This document shows positions 25,323 through 35,120 of a stretch of 64,000 bases of DNA, piece by piece. The stretch is from Thermohalobaculum sp039180675 (GTDB lineage Bacteria; Pseudomonadota; Alphaproteobacteria; Rhodobacterales; Rhodobacteraceae): the NCBI GenBank assembly GCA_039180675.1, contig JBCDDC010000001.1, forward strand, positions 124,001-188,000. The letters run 5' to 3'. Position 1 is the first letter of the stretch, and each line of letters opens with the position of its first letter. A model generated the notes under the pieces. The model saw only the letters and a program-made list of their open reading frames with translations. It did not search any database and was not told where the DNA came from. The position numbers and the translations under genes are program-made.

Positions 25323-26903
25323 TCAAGCCTTGTCAAACGCTATCGGCTGACGGGCGATCACAATTAGGCAAACACAAATGATGATGGCCAGGGCGAGAGT
25401 CGCATAGGCCCCGAGGGACGCGAAAAGCGTCGGGCTGATCGGGGCGGGCAGCGCCGCATCGAACGCGCCGTGGTTGTGCAGCGGCAGATGCTCGGTCACG
25501 CGGCCATAGGGGTCGATCATCGCCGAGATCCCGGTGTTTGCCGCGCGTGCCACGGGCAGGCCCTGTTCGACAGCGCGGAAACGGGCCTGATCGAGATGCT
25601 GTTGCGGGCCGGCGAAACGGCCAAACCATGCGTCATTGGTGATGGTTACGATCCATTCCGGACGGGGGCCGGGGCCGACGATCCCGTGCGGGAAGATCAT
25701 CTCATAGCAGATCGCGGCGGCAAAGGCCGGCAGGCCAGGCAGGCTTACATTGGTCGGCCCGGGCCCCTCGCCGAACCCCCCGAAACGGGCGATCTGCTGC
25801 AGGCCGAGAGGCTCGAGAATCCAGGCGAACGGCACGTATTCGCCGAAGGGGACGAGGTGGTGTTTGTCGTAGCGCGGGCCGATCGCGCCATCTGGCAAAA
25901 TCGTGACCAGAGAGTTGAAGTAGAGCTGGGCCGCGCCATCGCTGGGGCCGGAGATTGCGCCGGTAATCACCGGTTTACCCCCGGCTGCGGCGGCGATCTG
26001 CAGGCGCCCCTCCGGCACTTGGTCGGGCAGGTAGGCGATTGCGGTCTCGGGCCAGAGGATCAGATCGGGCGCGGGCAGACCATCGGCTGCGGGCGCGGCC
26101 GTCTCCTTGAGCAGGCGCTGGTAGAAGACCGGGATATGCTCGGGCTTCCACTTCAGGTGCTGCGGCGCGTTCGGCTGGACAATCCGGATCACGGGCGCAT
26201 CTGCGGCATAGACGACCGTGTCGGGCGCCCGGGACGTGCCCCAGGCCCAGAGAACGGCGAAGAGGAGGGCACCTAGCCCCGCACCCGCGAACCGGCGCGC
26301 AGCCAGAGCGAGCGGCACGTAGCCGCAAAGGAAGAGCGTGATCAGGGTCAGGCCGAACGGCCCCGCCCAGCTCGCACTCTGCAGCAGCGGTGTCTCGACC
26401 CAAGCGTAGGCGGGCAGCGCCCAGGGAAAGCCGGTCAGGATATGGCTGCGCAGGATCTCCACCAGGGTCCACGCCATCGCGAGTGTCAGCGCCTGCAAGG
26501 CGAGAGCCTGCGGCTGGACCCGCTTCGCCACCCAGAACGCGGCCGCCCAGAAGAGTGCGAGAAAGCCTGGCAGGAGCGTCAGCGCGAAGGGCATCATCCA
26601 AGCGTGCCGATCCGGGTCGACCAGAAAGGCGTGGCCGATCCAGTGCAGCCCAGAGATGAAGTAGCCGAAGCCGAGCCCCCAGCCAATCCACGCCGCGTGA
26701 AGCGGGCGCGAGACCTGGCCCGTCAGCCAAAGCACAGCCGGAATGGCAATAAAAAAGCCCCAGGGGAAGTCCGTCGGCGCATGGCCAAGTGTCATCACGC
26801 CGCCCATAACGGCGGCGAAGGAGACGCGCTGCCATCCGGTCAGTCGCCGCAGTCGGTTAATCAAAGAATGGCCACCTGGATCAGCCGGTGAGGCTTCGCT
26901 CAC
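25323..26903 (-). CDS. lnt: Apolipoprotein N-acyltransferase
   Basis: The 526-residue membrane enzyme has about 7 hydrophobic segments in the N-terminal half and a periplasmic nitrilase-fold domain in the C-terminal half. The Glu-Lys-Cys catalytic triad is visible in 'LILWPETAIAYL', 'YDKHHLVPFGEYVPF' and 'FAAAICYEMIFP'. It transfers the third acyl chain to lipoproteins. The GTG start overlaps the corC stop (GTGA at 26900-26903), so translation is coupled. Pairing with CorC and YbeY is a conserved arrangement in Proteobacteria. Confidence 0.94.
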   Translation of the reverse strand: MSEASPADPGGHSLINRLRRLTGWQRVSFAAVMGGVMTLGHAPTDFPWGFFIAIPAVLWLTGQVSRPLHAAWIGWGLGFGYFISGLHWIGHAFLVDPDRHAWMMPFALTLLPGFLALFWAAAFWVAKRVQPQALALQALTLAMAWTLVEILRSHILTGFPWALPAYAWVETPLLQSASWAGPFGLTLITLFLCGYVPLALAARRFAGAGLGALLFAVLWAWGTSRAPDTVVYAADAPVIRIVQPNAPQHLKWKPEHIPVFYQRLLKETAAPAADGLPAPDLILWPETAIAYLPDQVPEGRLQIAAAAGGKPVITGAISGPSDGAAQLYFNSLVTILPDGAIGPRYDKHHLVPFGEYVPFAWILEPLGLQQIARFGGFGEGPGPTNVSLPGLPAFAAAICYEMIFPHGIVGPGPRPEWIVTITNDAWFGRFAGPQQHLDQARFRAVEQGLPVARAANTGISAMIDPYGRVTEHLPLHNHGAFDAALPAPISPTLFASLGAYATLALAIIICVCLIVIARQPIAFDKA

Positions 26904-27886
26904 TCCGCCGCCTCTCGCACGGATTTGCGGGTATTGGCACCGTTCAGCGTCAGCCTGAGGCGCTTGATCCGGCGCGGGTCGGCGTCGAGCACCTGAAACT
27001 CATGGCCGAAGGGATGCTGGATCACCTCTCCGCGCGCAGGAACGCGGCCAGAGAGCATGAAGACGAGGCCGCCTAGCGTGTCGGCATCCTCCTCCCAGTC
27101 TTCAGGCAGCAGGTTGAGCCCTGTGGCCTCCTCGAACTCCTCGATATCCGCGCGCGCATTGATTGCCCAGATGCCGGGGCCCTCCTCGCGCCAGAGCAGG
27201 TCGAGCGTGTCGTGCTCGTCCTCGATCTCGCCGACGATCTGTTCCACCAGATCCTCGATCGTGACCAGGCCGTCGACACCACCGAACTCGTCGATCACCA
27301 GCGCCATATGAACCCGCTCCCCCTGCATCTTTTGCAGGAGCGAGACGATCCCCATCGAGGGCGGCACGAAAATCGCCTGGTGGAGATGCTCGGCGGGCGT
27401 GAAATCCTGGCCGTTCTTCTGGCAGCCGACACCATAGCGGATCGCGAGATCCTTGAGGTGGATGAACCCGATCGGGTCATCCAGCGTCTCGCGGAAGACA
27501 GGAAGGCGCGAGAAACCGCCAAGCTCGAAGGCCGCCATCGCATCGTTCAGGCTGCTCTGATCCGAGATCGCCACGATGTCGGCGCGCGGAGTCATCACGT
27601 CGATCACCCGAATATCGCTCAGCCGAAGAATGTTGCCGATCATCAGCCGTTCGGCCGGTGAGGCACCCTCGAAGGCCGGTCCTACGACCTCGCCCGTCTC
27701 ATTTACAGGGATCTGGTCTGCCGTTGATTGCCGGCGGAACAGTGCTGAGAAGAAAGAGCCCGATCGACTTTCGGAACTGTCGTCGCTGGCCGAGCTATCC
27801 TGCCCGGTCTCTGCGTCGGCTGCGCCCCTGTGCTGGGGCGCGGTCTCGCTTGCGTCCATCGCTTTATTCGAACCGTGGTTGCCCAC
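26900..27886 (-). CDS. corC: CBS-domain transporter-associated protein, CorC/HlyC family
   Basis: The 328-residue soluble protein has a low-complexity acidic N-terminus (residues of about 10-45). Two CBS domains follow ('VIDVMTPRADIVAISDQSSLNDAM' region and 'IFVPPSMGIVSLLQKMQG'), with 'EFGGVDGLVTIEDLVEQIVGEIEDEHD' between the CBS pair and the C-terminal CorC_HlyC domain ('LGGLVFMLSGRVPARGEV'). It lacks the DUF21 membrane domain of the long HlyC/CorC proteins. The presumed GTG start is only 1 base after an AGGAGG motif, which is unusually close. An ATG 9 codons downstream (27859) is an alternative start. Confidence 0.87.
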   Translation of the reverse strand: MGNHGSNKAMDASETAPQHRGAADAETGQDSSASDDSSESRSGSFFSALFRRQSTADQIPVNETGEVVGPAFEGASPAERLMIGNILRLSDIRVIDVMTPRADIVAISDQSSLNDAMAAFELGGFSRLPVFRETLDDPIGFIHLKDLAIRYGVGCQKNGQDFTPAEHLHQAIFVPPSMGIVSLLQKMQGERVHMALVIDEFGGVDGLVTIEDLVEQIVGEIEDEHDTLDLLWREEGPGIWAINARADIEEFEEATGLNLLPEDWEEDADTLGGLVFMLSGRVPARGEVIQHPFGHEFQVLDADPRRIKRLRLTLNGANTRKSVREAAE

Positions 27887-27891
27887 GCCTC

Positions 27892-28395
27892 CTATGAATA
27901 AGGGTTCCCAATCCCAAGTTGGGCCAAGGCCCGGATCTCGATCCCTTCCATCACCGTCGCGTCCTCATCCGTCTCATGATCAAAGCCGAGAAGATGTAAA
28001 CACCCATGTAAGATCAGGTGGGTTGCGTGATTTTTCAAGTCAATTGAGTGTTTTCGGGCCTCTCGCTCGCATGTCTGAAGCGCGATCGCAACATCTCCGA
28101 GCGGGGTGCGGCCGCCCGTGTCGGTCTGGCGGGGCAGTGCGGGGTGCGTACCTGGGCGATCAGGAATGAGGGCTTCTGCAGGCCAGGACAGCACGTTCGT
28201 GGCCGTGTCCTTAGCCCGAAATGCCCCGTTCAGCGCGGCAATTCGGGTATCAGAACAGGCAAGCAGACTGATCTCGAAGTCGTCCGGGTCGAGCGATTGC
28301 GCTGCGAGCGCGGCCATGGCTGCAGCCTCGGCTATATTCAGGAGCGGAAGCGCGTTCCAGCCGGGCTCCTCGATGGTCAGATCGACTAGGCTCAC
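27892..28395 (-). CDS. ybeY: Endoribonuclease YbeY (rRNA maturation)
   Basis: The 167-residue UPF0054 metalloprotein has the zinc motif H-x3-H-x5-H in 'LILHGCLHLLGFDHE'. The upstream helix region 'LNGAFRAKDTATNVLSWPAE' is the usual family core. YbeY matures the 3' end of 16S rRNA and supports ribosome quality control. The GTG start overlaps the phoH stop as GTGA, and corC follows with 5 bases between stop and start. It is part of the phoH-ybeY-corC-lnt operon. Confidence 0.93.
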   Translation of the reverse strand: MSLVDLTIEEPGWNALPLLNIAEAAAMAALAAQSLDPDDFEISLLACSDTRIAALNGAFRAKDTATNVLSWPAEALIPDRPGTHPALPRQTDTGGRTPLGDVAIALQTCEREARKHSIDLKNHATHLILHGCLHLLGFDHETDEDATVMEGIEIRALAQLGIGNPYS

Positions 28396-29441
28396 GCCTT
28401 GGGTCCGCGCACCTGGTCCTCATAGGCCTTGTCATAGGCCCGGATCACGCGTGCCACCATCGGATGACGGACCACGTCGTCGGCGTTGAAGCGCACGAAG
28501 CCAATCTCCTTGACCCCGCGCAGGATCTCCAGCGCCTCGATCAGGCCGGAGGTCACGCCGCGCGGCAGATCCACCTGGCTCGGGTCGCCCGTGATCGCCA
28601 TGCGGCTGCGTTCGCCCATGCGGGTCAGGAACATCTTCATCTGCATGGTCGTGGTGTTCTGCGCCTCGTCGAGCACGATGAAGGAATTCGAGAGCGTGCG
28701 CCCGCGCATGAAGGCGAGCGGGGCGACCTCGATCCGCTTCTCTTCCATCAGCTTGTCAACCTGTTTGCCTGGCAGCATGTCGTGGAGCGCGTCGTAGAGC
28801 GGGCGCAGATAGGGGTCCATCTTGTCCTTCTCGGTGCCCGGCAGGAAACCGAGCCGCTCGCCCGCCTCCACCGCCGGGCGCGACAGGATGATCCGGTCAA
28901 CTTCGCCGTCGAGGAACATCGAGACTGCTGCGGCGACCGCGAGATAGGTCTTGCCGGTGCCCGCCGGCCCGATCCCGAAGACAAGCTCGCGCTGGAACAG
29001 CTCGGCGACATAGGTCCGCTGGGTGGCGGAGCGGGGCTCCACGGTCTTCTTCTTCGTGCGGATCTCCATCCGCCCGCCGGGGAACATGTCGAGCTGCTTG
29101 CCCGGCTCCTCGGCCGCGACATCGGCGGGGAAGTGGCCGACGCGGATGAGTGTCTCGAGATCGCCCTGTTCCAGCCCGCGGCCATGCTCCAGCCGGTCGT
29201 AGATCGCGTCGAGCGCGTTCTTGGCGGCGGCGCGCGCCTCCTCCGGCCCGTGGACCGCGATCAGGTTGCCCCGGCGCATGATGACCACGCCGAAGCCCTG
29301 CTCAAGCGCGGTGAGGTTCTTGTCGAATTGTCCGCAGAGGTCGATGAGAAGCCGGTTGTCGGCGAACTCGATCAGGGTCTCATCCAGCGCACGGGCCTCG
29401 GAATCCATCACCGGACGAGGCTTCCGTTTAGGTGTCTGCAC
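28392..29441 (-). CDS. PhoH family ATPase
   Basis: The 349-residue protein has an N-terminal KH-like region (to about residue 140), then the PhoH ATPase domain. Walker A is 'FGIGPAGTGKTYLAVA', Walker B is 'SFIVLDEAQNTTTMQ', and 'RMAITGDPSQVDLPRG' and 'LSRPAVEAGERLGFLPG' are family signatures. PhoH-like proteins (YbeZ) are RNA-linked ATPases encoded with YbeY. The stop overlaps the ybeY start. It lies between nhaA and ybeY on the minus strand. Confidence 0.92.
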   Translation of the reverse strand: MQTPKRKPRPVMDSEARALDETLIEFADNRLLIDLCGQFDKNLTALEQGFGVVIMRRGNLIAVHGPEEARAAAKNALDAIYDRLEHGRGLEQGDLETLIRVGHFPADVAAEEPGKQLDMFPGGRMEIRTKKKTVEPRSATQRTYVAELFQRELVFGIGPAGTGKTYLAVAAAVSMFLDGEVDRIILSRPAVEAGERLGFLPGTEKDKMDPYLRPLYDALHDMLPGKQVDKLMEEKRIEVAPLAFMRGRTLSNSFIVLDEAQNTTTMQMKMFLTRMGERSRMAITGDPSQVDLPRGVTSGLIEALEILRGVKEIGFVRFNADDVVRHPMVARVIRAYDKAYEDQVRGPKA

Positions 29442-29555
29442 GGGATATGACGCTCCTGTTCGCGATGCACGCGGGAGATGTTGGCGGAGGTGACGCGGCC
29501 GCGCAAGCGGAAATCACGTCACCCCTGTGTCACACCGCGCAGTGACGCCGCGCGG

Positions 29556-30770
29556 TCACATCGCGTTTGCCGGCTGCCTCGAGGTGGTCCTCTCCGGCTC
29601 GCTCGGTTCGGTTGCCGGGTTCTTGCTCATTATCAGAACCGCAGCGCCGAGAAGACCGGACAGGAGCGAGCCCGCGATCACGCCAAGACGCACCGCGTCC
29701 TGGGTGAGCTTGTCATCGAACGCGAGCGTGCCGATGAAGAGGCTCATGGTGAAGCCAATACCGGCGAGAAGCGAGACGCCATAGAGCTGCATCATGGTTG
29801 CGCCCGGCGGCCGCGCGGCGATGCCGGTTTTGATCGCGAGCCAGGCGAGGCCGAAGACACCGATCTGCTTGCCAATGAAGAGACCGGCCATGATGCCGAG
29901 CGTAAGCGGCGCGCCGAGATCGGCGAGCGACAGGCTGTGGAGCGGCACGCCTGCATTGGCGAAGGCGAAGATCGGCATGACCATGAAAGCAACCCATGGG
30001 CGCAGGCCGTTCTTCATGTTGATCATCGGCGAGAAGCCCTCGCTGTCCCGCTTGATCGGGATCGCGAAGCCGAGCGCCACGCCAGCGAGTGTTGCATGCA
30101 CGCCGGATTTGAGAACCGCGACCCAAAGGATCAGGCCGACAACGATGAAGGCCGCCTGGCTTCGAACGCCGCGCAGGTTCATGATCGCGAGCGTGCCGAG
30201 GCCGATGGCAGCGATGATCAGGGCACTCTGCGACAGCTCGGACGTGTAGAAGAGCGCGATGATGATGATCGCAGCGAGGTCATCGACGATGGCCAATGCC
30301 AGCAGGAAGACCTTGAGTGGCGCAGGGACCCTGTCGCCGAAGAGCGCCAGGACACCCAGTGCGAAGGCAATGTCGGTTGCCGCCGGGATGGCCCAGCCAC
30401 GTGCCTCGGCGCTGTCGATCCCTACGATGCCGATGAAAACCAACGCAGGGACGGCCATGCCGCCGACCGCGCCCATGACGGGCAGCGAGGCGTTTTTCCA
30501 ACTGCTCAGTGAGCCCTCGACGATCTCTTTTTTGATCTCGAGCGCGACGAAAAGGAAGAAGATGGCCATCAGGCCGTCATTAATCCAGAGCAGGAGCGGT
30601 TTGGCGATCGAGGCGTCTTCGATGGCGATAACGAGTTGCGTGCCAAGAAGTTGGTCGTAATAGACTCGCAGGAAACCGATATTCTCGGCCAGAAGACCCG
30701 CTATGGCGGCCATTCCAAGAACGAGCCCCCCCAACACTTCCTTGGACACCTTCGGGCGTACCGCCGCCAT
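29556..30770 (-). CDS. nhaA: Na+/H+ antiporter NhaA
   Basis: The antiporter has 404 residues from 'MAAVRPKVSK', chosen because GGAGGT sits at ideal spacing; an ATG 4 codons earlier is poorly placed. Hallmarks are the ion-binding Asp pair in 'FLLALAIVDDLAAIIIIAL', the partner Asp in 'AIPAATDIAFALGVLALFG', and about 11-12 membrane segments. It exchanges sodium for protons for pH and salt homeostasis, which fits a marine lifestyle. It lies between miaB and phoH, genes that are often adjacent in this lineage, so it may have been inserted. An ACCGCGC/GCGCGGT hairpin overlaps its stop codon. Confidence 0.93.
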   Translation of the reverse strand: MAAVRPKVSKEVLGGLVLGMAAIAGLLAENIGFLRVYYDQLLGTQLVIAIEDASIAKPLLLWINDGLMAIFFLFVALEIKKEIVEGSLSSWKNASLPVMGAVGGMAVPALVFIGIVGIDSAEARGWAIPAATDIAFALGVLALFGDRVPAPLKVFLLALAIVDDLAAIIIIALFYTSELSQSALIIAAIGLGTLAIMNLRGVRSQAAFIVVGLILWVAVLKSGVHATLAGVALGFAIPIKRDSEGFSPMINMKNGLRPWVAFMVMPIFAFANAGVPLHSLSLADLGAPLTLGIMAGLFIGKQIGVFGLAWLAIKTGIAARPPGATMMQLYGVSLLAGIGFTMSLFIGTLAFDDKLTQDAVRLGVIAGSLLSGLLGAAVLIMSKNPATEPSEPERTTSRQPANAM

Positions 30771-30916
30771 AGTTACCTCCATATGTTTCGATTCATGCGC
30801 GATATGGGGCTGCTTCAGCCGGGTGCAAGGTCGGTTTCCATGTGGTGAAATAAAGAAATTCTTCAGACCCGCCCGAGGGTTGGCCTGGCCGGTTCAGCGG
30901 GGTCCCGCAGCTCCGC

Positions 30917-32221
30917 TCAGGCGAGCGCTCCGCCGAGTGAATTCGACTGGGTCGATGTGATCGTCACATCGACGATCTCACCCACACGGTCGCGGGCACA
31001 GTCAAGATGCACTGGCTGGAGATAGGGCGACCGGCCGACCATCTGGCCCTCCATCCGGCCGGGCTTTTCGATCAGCACGGGAAGAGTGCGGCCCAGCATA
31101 TCGTTTTGGAAAGCGGCCTGCTGCTCTGCGAGCAGCGCCTGGAGGCGCGAAAGCCGCTCCGCCTTGGCATCCTCCGGCACTTGGTCGGAGGTTGAGGCCG
31201 GTGTGCCTGGGCGCGGCGAATACTTGAAACTGAAGGCCTGCGCGTAACGGACCTCGCGAACCAGATCCAGTGTCTCGGCGAAGTCCTCTTCGGTCTCACC
31301 CGGAAAGCCCGTGATGAAATCGCCCGAGATCGCCATGTCGGGGCGGGCGGCGCGTATCCGCTCGATGATCTTCACATAGCTCTCAGCTGTGTGCTTGCGG
31401 TTCATCGCCTTCAGCACGCGATCCGAGCCCGACTGAACCGGCAGGTGCAGGTAGGGCATCAGCTCCTCTACCTCGGCGTGGGCGGCGAAGAGATCTTCGG
31501 ACATGTCGTTGGGGTGCGAGGTGGTGTAGCGGATCCGCTTAAGCCCGTCGATCGCGGCCAACTCCTGGATCAGGCGCGCGAGCGACCATTCTCCGTCAGG
31601 GCTTGCGCCGTGATAGGCATTCACGTTCTGGCCGAGCAGGGTGATCTCGACAACCCCGCGATCGACCAGCGCACGGGCTTCGGTCATCAGGCGCTCGGCG
31701 GGCCGGGAGATTTCAGCGCCGCGCGTGTACGGCACGACGCAGAACGCACAGAATTTGTCGCATCCCTCCTGCACCGTAAGGAAAGCGGCTGGCGCGCGGC
31801 GGGCCTTGGGCGGTTGCGGCAGGTGATCGAACTTGTCCTCTTCAGGAAACTCCGTGTCGATCCGCACGCCCTTGGCCTCAGCCATCTCGGGTAGGCGGTG
31901 GTAGGCCTGCGGACCGACGACGAGGTCGACCACCGGCGCGCGGCGCACGATCTCTGCCCCCTCGGCCTGCGCAACGCAGCCGGCAACGGCGATCCTGAGG
32001 TCGGGTTTGGTCTGTTTGAGCGGTTTGAGGCGGCCGAGTTCGGAATACACCTTCTCCGCCGCCTTCTCGCGGATGTGGCAGGTGTTGAGGACGATCAGAT
32101 CCGCCTCGTCGGCGCTCTTGGTCTCTTCATACCCGTTCGCGGCCATGGCCGAGGCCATCCGCTCGCTGTCATAGACGTTCATCTGACAGCCATAGGTCTT
32201 GATGAAGAGCTTCTTCGTCAT
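30917..32221 (-). CDS. miaB: tRNA-2-methylthio-N6-dimethylallyladenosine synthase MiaB
   Basis: The 434-residue radical-SAM methylthiotransferase has the N-terminal UPF0004 cluster Cys residues in 'KTYGCQMNVYDSERM', 'NTCHIREKA' and 'VAGCVAQAEG'. The radical-SAM motif CxxxCxxC is 'CDKFCAFCVVPYTRG'. The C-terminal TRAM domain covers roughly the last 65 residues ('VLIEKPGRMEGQMVGRSPYLQPV'). It thiomethylates A37 of tRNAs that read UNN codons. It follows mucR on the same strand. Confidence 0.95.
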   Translation of the reverse strand: MTKKLFIKTYGCQMNVYDSERMASAMAANGYEETKSADEADLIVLNTCHIREKAAEKVYSELGRLKPLKQTKPDLRIAVAGCVAQAEGAEIVRRAPVVDLVVGPQAYHRLPEMAEAKGVRIDTEFPEEDKFDHLPQPPKARRAPAAFLTVQEGCDKFCAFCVVPYTRGAEISRPAERLMTEARALVDRGVVEITLLGQNVNAYHGASPDGEWSLARLIQELAAIDGLKRIRYTTSHPNDMSEDLFAAHAEVEELMPYLHLPVQSGSDRVLKAMNRKHTAESYVKIIERIRAARPDMAISGDFITGFPGETEEDFAETLDLVREVRYAQAFSFKYSPRPGTPASTSDQVPEDAKAERLSRLQALLAEQQAAFQNDMLGRTLPVLIEKPGRMEGQMVGRSPYLQPVHLDCARDRVGEIVDVTITSTQSNSLGGALA

Positions 32222-32235
32222 CCGGTCCTCAAAGC

Positions 32236-32268
32236 ATCAGGCGGCGCACCACCGATGCGCCGCCTGAT
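32236..32268 (-). terminator. Strong hairpin between mucR and miaB
   Basis: A perfect 13-bp stem (32236-32248 with 32256-32268) with a 7-base loop lies just past the mucR stop and directly upstream of miaB. On the minus strand it is followed by TGCTTTG, a weak T-rich tail. It probably terminates mucR transcription. Confidence 0.55.
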
Positions 32269-32302
32269 AGCATGTTTGCCCGGGCGGGAAACCCCGCGTC
32301 GG

Positions 32303-32713
32303 TCACTTGCGCGGCTTGCGCCCCAGCCCGATCTTCTTCGCCAGTTCCTGGCGCTTGATCGCGTAGGAGGGCGCGACCATCGGATAGTCGTGCGGAAGGC
32401 CCCATTTGGCGCGATAGTCCTCGGGCGTCATATCGTAGGCGGTCTTAAGATGCCGCTTGAGCATTTTCAGCTTTTTACCGTCTTCGAGACAGATGATGTA
32501 GTCGTCGGTGACCGATTTCTTGATCGGAACCGCCGGCTTCAATTCAACCACTGGTTCTTCTTCCGGTGCATTCAAATTCTCTAGCGTGTGAAAAACCGTC
32601 TCGATTAGATTTGGCAAATCGACCGTTGGCACTGCGTTATTCGAAGCATGCGCAGCCACGATATCTGTGGTCAGCGCCAGCAGTTCGCTGCGGTCAATCG
32701 TTTCATCAGACAT
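32303..32713 (-). CDS. mucR: MucR/Ros family zinc-finger-like transcriptional regulator
   Basis: The 136-residue protein has the C-terminal DNA-binding core 'DDYIICLEDGKKLKMLKRHLK', 'MTPEDYRAKWGLPHDYPMVAP' and 'AKKIGLG'. The N-terminal half is the helical oligomerisation part. Where Ros has CxxC, this protein has C-x2-D ('CLED'), a common variant in MucR homologues with an altered metal site. MucR proteins bind AT-rich, loosely defined sites and act as global, H-NS-like repressors with autoregulation. The unusually AT-rich region upstream (32714-32922) fits that. Confidence 0.92.
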   Translation of the reverse strand: MSDETIDRSELLALTTDIVAAHASNNAVPTVDLPNLIETVFHTLENLNAPEEEPVVELKPAVPIKKSVTDDYIICLEDGKKLKMLKRHLKTAYDMTPEDYRAKWGLPHDYPMVAPSYAIKRQELAKKIGLGRKPRK

Positions 32714-32922
32714 ACAACTGTCTCCACTTTCTTACTTGGCGCCCAGCATTTTGGATTTTAGCAGCTATGCGGTGTGTATTCGCCTGATACATCACATCGC
32801 ATTAAGCTGAACTACCACTGCTATTAACTATTACTTCCGCGCGAGCTTCGCAATAGATTTATATTGATATTTTCGAAAAAATCACGAAATCGGGCCGCGT
32901 TTCTTGTATTTGGCTACTATAT
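32714..32922. promoter_or_regulatory. AT-rich region upstream of mucR
   Basis: This gene-free 209-base stretch is clearly more AT-rich than the surrounding chromosome, with repeated A/T runs such as TTTATATTGATATTTTCG near 32858-32875. It holds the mucR promoter and probably autoregulatory MucR sites. It is also the 3' flank of the minus-strand acetyltransferase gene. I did not find a convincing -35/-10 pair by eye. Confidence 0.4.
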
Positions 32923-33423
32923 TCACGTGTCCCAGGCTGAAACCGTGCCAGAGACTTCTGCGGCGGCACCCTCGATGAGTTCATAAAGCAGGAATCGCGC
33001 CTGATTGACCGGCGGCGGGAAAGTGAGGCCGTGGGGTCCGGCCGGGGTAAAGCCGAACTTGCCATAGTAGGGCTCGTCGCCGACCAAGAGAACCAGCCGC
33101 CAGCCGAGCGTTGCAGCATCGCTCAGCCCGTTGCCGATCAAAAGCTGGCCGAGCCCTTCGCCTTGCCGGGTCGGGTGGATCGCGATCGGCCCGAGCAGGA
33201 GCGCGGGCGCGCGTCTCTCGCCGATTCGCACTGGCCAGAACCGGATGCAGCCGACCAGAACGTCGTATTCGTCGCGCACAACGGTGCACAGCTCGGCGAT
33301 CGGAGCGACCCCGTCGCGCAGGGAATAGGAGCTAAGCGCCAGCCGCCCGGGCGCGAAGGTGAGATCCAGCAGCATCTCGACCTCGTAGGCGTCCTCAGGC
33401 TTCTCACGGGACAGGCGGAACAT
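32923..33423 (-). CDS. GNAT family N-acetyltransferase
   Basis: The protein has 166 residues from 'MFRLSREKPEDAYEVEMLLD'; a start 20 codons upstream is in frame but adds atypical sequence. The acetyl-CoA binding loop is 'IAIHPTRQGEGLGQLLIGNGL', preceded by 'ALLLGPIAIHP'. The tail 'LVLLVGDEPYYGKFGFTPAG' is characteristic of the YhbS-like branch. The substrate is unknown. It is divergent from the flavin reductase gene with a 91-base shared promoter region. Confidence 0.85.
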   Translation of the reverse strand: MFRLSREKPEDAYEVEMLLDLTFAPGRLALSSYSLRDGVAPIAELCTVVRDEYDVLVGCIRFWPVRIGERRAPALLLGPIAIHPTRQGEGLGQLLIGNGLSDAATLGWRLVLLVGDEPYYGKFGFTPAGPHGLTFPPPVNQARFLLYELIEGAAAEVSGTVSAWDT

Positions 33424-33514
33424 TCGGGGTTTTCTTGGCGGCTGGGACGAGTATCTCTGGGTAGATCTGAAGGGCGATATCACGCCCCGCCCATTCCTGA
33501 CCAGAGGAGCCCGG

Positions 33515-34162
33515 ATGTTCTACCGCCCAAAAGATGGCCACGGCTTGCCGCATGATCCGTTCAAAGCCATCGTCGTGCCGCGCCCGATCGGCTGGATCTC
33601 GTCGATGGATGCCGAAGGGCGGACGAACCTTGCGCCCTACAGTTTCTTCAACGGCTGCGGCGATCACCCGCCGCTGGTGATGTTCGCGCAGACGGGGCGC
33701 AAGAGCCGGGAGGAGGGCATGAAAGACACCGTCGCCAATTGCCGGGCGACCGGCGCGTTTGCCTATAACGTGGTCAGCGAGGCGCTGAAGGACCGGATGA
33801 ACGTCTCGACCGGGATCTATCCGGCGGGTGAGGACGAGTTTGCTCTCGCCGGTCTGACCAAGGCGCCGGGTGTCGAGATCCCGGTCCCGCATGTGGCCGA
33901 GGCGGTGGCGGTCATGGAGTGCAAGGTGGTGCGCGTGCTCGACGATCTGCCGAGTTTTCATGAAGACCGCTACAACATCATGGTGATCGGCGAGGTGGTC
34001 GGCGTGCATATCCAGGACGCCTATCTCAAGGACGGGCTGCTGGATGTGACTGCCTATCAGCCGATCGCGCGCATGGGCTACAAGGACTATGCGACGGTGC
34101 GGGAGATCTGGGAGATGAACCGGCCGGGGCAGGGCGACGCCCAGGCGCTCGGCAAGGGCTGA
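33515..34162 (+). CDS. Flavin reductase family (FMN-binding split-barrel) protein
   Basis: The 215-residue protein has 'FKAIVVPRPIGWISSMDAEGRTNLAPYSFFNG', split here by its ends only, and 'DHPPLVMFAQTGRKSREEGMKDT', typical of the flavin reductase-like/DIM6 family. It probably binds FMN and reduces flavin, or acts as a flavin-dependent oxidoreductase. It starts head-to-head with the GNAT gene. No partner monooxygenase is adjacent, so the physiological role is not clear. Confidence 0.85.
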   Translation: MFYRPKDGHGLPHDPFKAIVVPRPIGWISSMDAEGRTNLAPYSFFNGCGDHPPLVMFAQTGRKSREEGMKDTVANCRATGAFAYNVVSEALKDRMNVSTGIYPAGEDEFALAGLTKAPGVEIPVPHVAEAVAVMECKVVRVLDDLPSFHEDRYNIMVIGEVVGVHIQDAYLKDGLLDVTAYQPIARMGYKDYATVREIWEMNRPGQGDAQALGKG

Positions 34163-34241
34163 ATTCGACGGGAAGAGATCACGGGACCGCCGCATCTCCT
34201 CAGGAGCCGGCGGATACGTGACCTAATGCGAGGGAACAGTG

Positions 34242-35117
<876 letters not shown>

Positions 35118-35120
35118 GGG

